DNA of 10,714 bases from Flavobacteriales bacterium UBA1112 (lineage in GTDB: Bacteria > Bacteroidota > Bacteroidia > Flavobacteriales_D > Sanyastnellaceae): NCBI GenBank assembly GCA_002313415.1, contig DCBH01000051.1, forward strand, positions 1 to 10,714, written 5' to 3'. The stretch's first letter is position 1. Every line of letters starts with the position of its first letter. This document shows positions 6,718-10,714 of this stretch, piece by piece. The notes under the pieces are model-generated. The model was given only the letters and a program-made list of their open reading frames with translations, was not told where the DNA came from and searched no databases. The position numbers were made by a program, and so were the translations under genes.

Positions 6718-8046
6718 TCACCCAAATCCACCAGTAAACAAACGGAAGAAATCGTTTCCAAGGGCAAAAACCATCAGGGACAGCAAAAGAACAATCCCGA
6801 TGACTTGTGCCCGCTCCAATACTTTTTCTGGCGCGGGTTTTCCTGCAATCATCTCGTACAAGGTGAACATGACGTGTCCTCCATCCAGTGCAGGTATAGG
6901 CAGCAAATTCATGAAGGCGAGAATAAGGGAGAAAAATGCCGTGTTGCGCCAGAAAACTTCCCAATTCCACCCACCGTCAAAAATGCTGCCAAAGGTCACC
7001 AAGCTGCCCACCTGTGAGGCACCACTCTTGGTGAACAAGAACCTCAAAGATCTCACATAGCCTTGCAGCGTTTCTTTGGCGGTGGTGAATCCGGCGCCAA
7101 TGCAATGCACAAGTCCGTATTGAAGGTGAGTCGAAGGGAACATCTCAGCGTAGTGGGATGCGGGGTGGACGAAAAACCCTAAGCTGCCCGTGCTGTCAGG
7201 GACCGCGTCGAGCTGCAAGGTTTGACCTGCGCGATTGAGCGTCAAACGCACCGGGGTCTCAGGGTGAGATTGAATGGCTTCGCGAACGGTTTCGAAGTAG
7301 GGCAAACTCATGTCGCCCACCGCGAGGATGCGGTCACCGACTTCAAGTCCCGCGAAACCCGCGCGACTTGCGGAGTCGACGGCCGCAATTTCACAAGGAT
7401 AAAGAAGAGAAAAGGGGCGCTGTATGCCTTCGTCAATGAGGGTTTGGCCGAGCTCTTTTTTCAACTCCAGGGACACCATTTTGCCGTCTCGCAGGAGGTC
7501 AACCTGGGTCACGCGTTTGTTGAACCCCTCGATGCGGAGGTCGCTAAAGTACAAGAGCGTTTCACCGTTGTAACCAAGGATGCGATCACCGTCTTGAAAT
7601 CCAAGAGCCTCCAGTTTGGGGTCAACATTGACGGGGTGTTCGTTCGCGAGCTTGGTTTCACCCCAAACAAAGAGCACTCCAGAATAGATGACAAAACCGA
7701 GGATGAGGTTGACGATGATGCCTCCGAGCATGATGATGAGCCGTTGCCAGGCAGGTTTGGACCGAAATTCCCAAGGTTGCGCAGGTTGGCTCATTTGTTC
7801 CGTATCCATGCTCTCATCAATCATGCCTGAAATTTTGACATAGCCTCCCAAGGGCAGCCATCCAATGCCCCACTCCGTCTCCCCGATTTGCCTTTTAAAC
7901 AGAGAGAATCCAGGATTCATGAAGAGATAAAATTTCTCGACGCGGGTTTTGAATGCGCGGGCGGCCCAATAATGGCCGAATTCGTGAAGCACCACAAGAA
8001 TGGACAAGCTTAAAAGAAGCTGGGTGGCTTTGATCAGGGCAACCAT
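6718..8046 (-). CDS. rseP: Site-2-type intramembrane zinc metalloprotease RseP
   Basis: The 442-residue product is an S2P/M50B protease of the inner membrane. The first membrane helix carries the zinc motif HEFGH (His21, Glu22, His25), followed by the early signature GWLPLGGYVKISGMIDESMD. Further membrane helices enclose two PDZ-like regions (about 130-200 and 205-275; the second has GLEVGDRILAVGDM). Near the C-terminus NLLPIPALDGGH supplies the third zinc ligand (Asp388). The family cleaves transmembrane anti-sigma factors after a first periplasmic cut, releasing the sigma factor, and clears leftover signal peptides. The ATG at 8046 is chosen because MVALIKATQLLLSLSILVVL matches the usual Bacteroidota start just ahead of HExxH; a GTG at 8061 would add only five residues. 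The antiporter gene follows after 10 bp. No sigma/anti-sigma pair is in the window, so the substrate is unknown. Confidence 0.97.
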   Translation of the reverse strand: MVALIKATQLLLSLSILVVLHEFGHYWAARAFKTRVEKFYLFMNPGFSLFKRQIGETEWGIGWLPLGGYVKISGMIDESMDTEQMSQPAQPWEFRSKPAWQRLIIMLGGIIVNLILGFVIYSGVLFVWGETKLANEHPVNVDPKLEALGFQDGDRILGYNGETLLYFSDLRIEGFNKRVTQVDLLRDGKMVSLELKKELGQTLIDEGIQRPFSLLYPCEIAAVDSASRAGFAGLEVGDRILAVGDMSLPYFETVREAIQSHPETPVRLTLNRAGQTLQLDAVPDSTGSLGFFVHPASHYAEMFPSTHLQYGLVHCIGAGFTTAKETLQGYVRSLRFLFTKSGASQVGSLVTFGSIFDGGWNWEVFWRNTAFFSLILAFMNLLPIPALDGGHVMFTLYEMIAGKPAPEKVLERAQVIGIVLLLSLMVFALGNDFFRLFTGGFG

Positions 8047-8155
8047 GGCGCAAATGTACACCTCGCTCCGGCGCCTGTGAGGAATTCACGCACAAGTGCT
8101 CACAACGAATTCAAAGTGGCGCATTCGGATGGTGACATCGTTGCATCTTCGAAGC
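8047..8155. promoter_or_regulatory. Divergent intergenic region between rseP and the class A PBP gene
   Basis: About 109 bp separate the two divergent starts and must hold both promoters. I see no clear Bacteroidota promoter. The main structure is an inverted repeat, TGTGAG (8076-8081) and CTCACA (8099-8104), spaced by 17 bp; the nested GTGA/TCAC pair (8077-8080 and 8086-8089) could compete with it. The hexamer GAATTC also occurs twice. A shared operator is possible but unproven. Confidence 0.35.
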
Positions 8156-10579
8156 ATGAAGCGCATTCCTTGGAAGTTGCTGTTGTGGTTGGTGGGTTTG
8201 GGCCCATTGATCGGTTTGGCGGGTTTGGTGGCGTTGGCCTGGCTCGGTGATTTGCCGGCGACCGAGGCCTTGGCAAATCCCAAAACAGACTTTGCCACGA
8301 GGGTGTATTCTCTCGATGGAAAGGTGTTGGGGAGTTACTACACTGAGAATCGATCCGATGCTCGCTTTGAGACTTTGCCGCCTCATTTGGTCGATGCTTT
8401 GATCAGCACTGAAGATGCGCGCTTTTTTGAGCATTCGGGCATTGACTTCATCGGCCTGGCCCGCGCCATTGCCTACATGGGAAAGCGAGGAGGAGGATCG
8501 ACAGTCACTCAGCAACTTGCAAAGCTTCTCTTCACAGACAAGTACGAGACGACAAGTTTCTTTGAGCGTGCCTTGCTACAAAAGCCGAAGGAGTGGATTC
8601 TTGCATCGCGTTTGGAGCGGCATTACACCAAGCAAGAAATCATCGCGCTCTATGTCAACCGCTACGATTTCATCAATCAAGCCGTCGGCATTGAAAGTGC
8701 GGCAAATGTGTATTTCAACAAATCGGCAACGGAATTGAACGTGCAGGAGTCGGCCATGCTTGTGGGGATGCTCAAGAACAGCGCTTTGTACAACCCGCTT
8801 CGGCGCCCTGAGTTGGTTCTAGGTCGCAGAAACGTGGTGTTGTCACAAATGGTCAAATACGGGCATTTAGATCTCGAACAGTCGGATTCCCTTCAGGCCC
8901 AACCTTTGGGATTGCAGTTTCAGCGCGTGAGCCATGACGAGGGAGCAGCGCCTTATTTCCGGGAAACACTTCGCGCAGAGCTCAAAACAATGCTGGCAGA
9001 AAAAGACGATGACGGCAATTACCTTTTGGCGAAGGCAGACGGCTCGGCGTACGACATTTATCGCGATGGACTTCGGGTCGTCACTACGATTGACAGCCGC
9101 ATGCAGAGCTATGCGGAAAAAGCGGTAAACAGACATTTGGCGGGAGAATTGCAGGCGAGCTTCAACCGAGATCTCAAAGACCGACCAGAGGAGGTCGCGC
9201 CTTTCTTCGAGGACATTGACCCCGAGGTGCGACAGGCGATCATAGACGTGGCCATGCGTGACTCCGACCGCTACAAAAAGGGAGTCGGAAAGTTGTGTCC
9301 TTCATGCAACCGGCCCTCCTACTACATCTCGGCCACAACCTTGCCAGATGGCCGCAAGGCCTACGAATGCAACAGTGGGAATGGCGGCCGTGGTTACACA
9401 TGGGCGGCTCGCACCGACGAGGAGATGCGCGAGTTGTTCCGCAAGCCTGTTGAGATGAAAGTATTCACGCACCAAGGCACTGTGGATACTGTATTGTCTC
9501 CTCTTGACAGCATTTTGCATCGCAAAGCGATTCTGCACGCAGGCCTCGTATCTGTGGAGCCAGCCACAGGCCACATCAAGGCTTGGGTGGGCGGCATTGA
9601 TTTCAAACATTTCAAGTACGACAACGTGGGTCAAAGTCGTCGCCAAGTGGGCTCGACATTCAAGCCTTTTGTGTACGCCACAGCCATGCGATTGGGGGCG
9701 GAGCCTTGCGATGAGTTCCCCAACCAAAAGACGTGCATTGACCTTCCGAGGGGGAGTGATCCGCCGCGTTGGTGTCCGGACAATTCAGACGAAGACTACG
9801 GGGAAATGGTCACGCTTGAGTATGCGTTGGCCAATTCAATGAATACGGTCACAGCGAAGCTCATCAAGGATTACGGAACAAGGAGAGTCATTGACTTGGC
9901 ACACGCTTTGGGCATTGAGAGTGACATCCCCAACGTGCCGTCCATCGCGCTTGGTGTCGCGCAATTGACACTTCGAGAATTGGTCAGCGCAAACGCTTCA
10001 TTTGTGAATCAAGGTGTCTATGTACAGCCGACGTTCATCGCACGCATCGAAGACCGGTTTGGAAATTCGATTTATGAGCCCGCTCAGGAGATTCGACAAG
10101 GTCTTGATGAACGCACTGCTTATCGAGTCGTTCAAATGATGAAGGGCGTTGTGAACGGAGCTTGGAATGAGGAAAAGGGCAAGAAAATGGGAACGGGAAT
10201 ACGAATTCGCTATGACTCAGAAGCCCGCGATTACGATGGCATTCGGGTTCCAATGGCAGGGAAAACGGGCACGACACAGAACAACACCGATGGTTGGTTT
10301 ATGGGCTTGACGCCTGACTTGGTGACGGGAGTATGGGTTGGTGCTCAAGATCCGACAGTTCGTTTTTCGTCCACTCGATTGGGACAAGGAGCCAACACAG
10401 GACTGCCCATTTATGGCTATTTCATGAAGGACGTTTACTCCGACGAAAGTTTGTCAATCAGCCAAGAAGATTTTTTGCGGCCCGAAAGCATTGGAGGAGA
10501 TACGCTGACGTGCAAAGAAATTGTGGAACTGCGCGGGCCTACCTTTGACCCATTGGACGACAGCGACTTGTTCAATTGA
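8156..10579 (+). CDS. mrcA: Bifunctional class A penicillin-binding protein (PBP1A-type transglycosylase/transpeptidase)
   Basis: The 807-residue protein polymerises glycan strands from lipid II and cross-links the peptides, outside the inner membrane. One N-terminal membrane helix (about 7-29) is followed by a GT51 transglycosylase domain with the catalytic Glu86 in ISTEDARFFEHSGID and GGGSTVTQQLAKLLF (Ser115 within it). The transpeptidase domain has GSTFKPF (nucleophile Ser500, Lys503), SMN (Ser561-Asn563) and KTGTT (Lys703-Gly705), so both activities look intact. Between the domains, about residues 375-415, is an insertion with CPSC (Cys381, Cys384) and a third Cys at 405, resembling part of a zinc ribbon. 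The protein has seven Cys in all, all on the predicted periplasmic side: three here, Cys518, Cys527 and Cys540 after the nucleophile, and Cys786 near the end. The ATG at 8156 gives the short cytosolic tail usual before the membrane helix; starts at 8129 (ATG) and 8096 (GTG) are in frame. The mrcA symbol follows PBP1A usage. Confidence 0.95.
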   Translation: MKRIPWKLLLWLVGLGPLIGLAGLVALAWLGDLPATEALANPKTDFATRVYSLDGKVLGSYYTENRSDARFETLPPHLVDALISTEDARFFEHSGIDFIGLARAIAYMGKRGGGSTVTQQLAKLLFTDKYETTSFFERALLQKPKEWILASRLERHYTKQEIIALYVNRYDFINQAVGIESAANVYFNKSATELNVQESAMLVGMLKNSALYNPLRRPELVLGRRNVVLSQMVKYGHLDLEQSDSLQAQPLGLQFQRVSHDEGAAPYFRETLRAELKTMLAEKDDDGNYLLAKADGSAYDIYRDGLRVVTTIDSRMQSYAEKAVNRHLAGELQASFNRDLKDRPEEVAPFFEDIDPEVRQAIIDVAMRDSDRYKKGVGKLCPSCNRPSYYISATTLPDGRKAYECNSGNGGRGYTWAARTDEEMRELFRKPVEMKVFTHQGTVDTVLSPLDSILHRKAILHAGLVSVEPATGHIKAWVGGIDFKHFKYDNVGQSRRQVGSTFKPFVYATAMRLGAEPCDEFPNQKTCIDLPRGSDPPRWCPDNSDEDYGEMVTLEYALANSMNTVTAKLIKDYGTRRVIDLAHALGIESDIPNVPSIALGVAQLTLRELVSANASFVNQGVYVQPTFIARIEDRFGNSIYEPAQEIRQGLDERTAYRVVQMMKGVVNGAWNEEKGKKMGTGIRIRYDSEARDYDGIRVPMAGKTGTTQNNTDGWFMGLTPDLVTGVWVGAQDPTVRFSSTRLGQGANTGLPIYGYFMKDVYSDESLSISQEDFLRPESIGGDTLTCKEIVELRGPTFDPLDDSDLFN

Positions 10580-10607
10580 TTCATTTCTGATTTAACGACA
10601 TTCGGAC

Positions 10608-10714
10608 ATGGCGATTTCAAAAGTGGTTTCTGGACCTGAAGCAGCACTTGAAGGTGTGAGCAACGACATGACACTGATGCTTGGCGGATTTGGTCTGTGC
10701 GGCATCCCTGAACG
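10608..10714 (+). CDS. scoA: 3-oxoacid CoA-transferase subunit A, N-terminal fragment
   Basis: Thirty-five codons are visible before the right edge. MAISKVVSGPEAALEGV and TLMLGGFGLCGIPE match the start of succinyl-CoA:3-ketoacid (acetoacetate) CoA-transferase alpha subunits, whose GGFGLCGIPE motif near residue 25-35 is characteristic. The enzyme moves CoA from succinyl-CoA to a 3-ketoacid such as acetoacetate in the cytosol, working with a B subunit (scoB) normally encoded next, here out of view. The active-site Glu lies in the B subunit, so substrate and activity cannot be judged. The ATG is 28 bp after the PBP stop on the same strand, with neither a terminator nor a strong Shine-Dalgarno between them; co-transcription is possible but the functions are unrelated. 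Confidence 0.9.
   Translation, partial: MAISKVVSGPEAALEGVSNDMTLMLGGFGLCGIPE

Noticed and set aside
6708..6767. Longer antiporter start at 6767 (20 extra residues)
   Set aside because: It would overlap the end of rseP by 50 bp; the ATG at 6707 gives a clean 10-bp gap and a normal N-terminus.
8096..8155. Longer PBP starts at 8096 (GTG) or 8129 (ATG)
   Set aside because: The start at 8156 gives MKRIPWKLLLW directly before the membrane helix, as in related class A PBPs; 8129 cannot be fully excluded.
10580..10607. Terminator or promoter between the PBP and CoA-transferase genes
   Set aside because: The 28-bp gap shows no hairpin with a T-tract and no recognisable promoter motif.

Overview
The window reads as ordinary chromosomal DNA from a Gram-negative member of the Bacteroidota, perhaps a relatively GC-rich relative of the Flavobacteriales (the composition looks slightly above 50% GC by eye). 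Four things point this way. kdsB implies LPS with a Kdo core. The TonB-dependent receptor has an N-terminal carboxypeptidase-regulatory-like domain. The RseP and class A PBP N-termini have Bacteroidota-type sequences. No start codon has a strong Shine-Dalgarno sequence. The lineage assignment is inference; no rRNA or tRNA gene is present to confirm it.

Layout, left to right. (1) 1-905, minus: the N-terminal part of an exported, lipoprotein-type S9A oligopeptidase (oligopeptidase B-like), cut by the left edge. (2) 969-1706, minus: kdsB, CMP-Kdo synthetase. (3) 1737-4178, minus: a TonB-dependent outer-membrane receptor. Genes 3, 2 and 1 run the same way with gaps of 30 and 63 bp and could share a transcript, although a 17-bp palindrome sits in the gap before the oligopeptidase. 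(4) 4271-5347, plus: dprA/smf, divergent from the receptor across 92 bp. (5) 5286-6707, minus: a CPA-type cation:proton antiporter whose 3' end overlaps the 3' end of dprA by 62 bp. (6) 6718-8046, minus: rseP, an intramembrane site-2 protease, 10 bp upstream of the antiporter and probably co-transcribed with it. (7) 8156-10579, plus: a bifunctional class A penicillin-binding protein (PBP1A type), divergent from rseP. (8) 10608-10714, plus: the start of a 3-oxoacid CoA-transferase subunit A gene, cut by the right edge.

Most of the window concerns the cell envelope: LPS precursor activation, outer-membrane uptake, an exported peptidase, membrane proteolysis and stress signalling, ion homeostasis and peptidoglycan synthesis. 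DprA (processing of incoming DNA) and the CoA transferase (ketoacid metabolism) are the exceptions. No stretch longer than about 110 bp lacks a gene. I see no RNA gene, CRISPR array, insertion sequence, prophage, attachment site or convincing intrinsic terminator.

I found no new multi-gene system. The points most worth a second look are a cysteine-bearing insertion in the PBP between its two catalytic regions, a Ser in place of the usual Asn in the antiporter's ion-binding motif, the antisense coding overlap of the dprA and antiporter 3' ends, and a perfect 17-bp palindrome upstream of the oligopeptidase gene.
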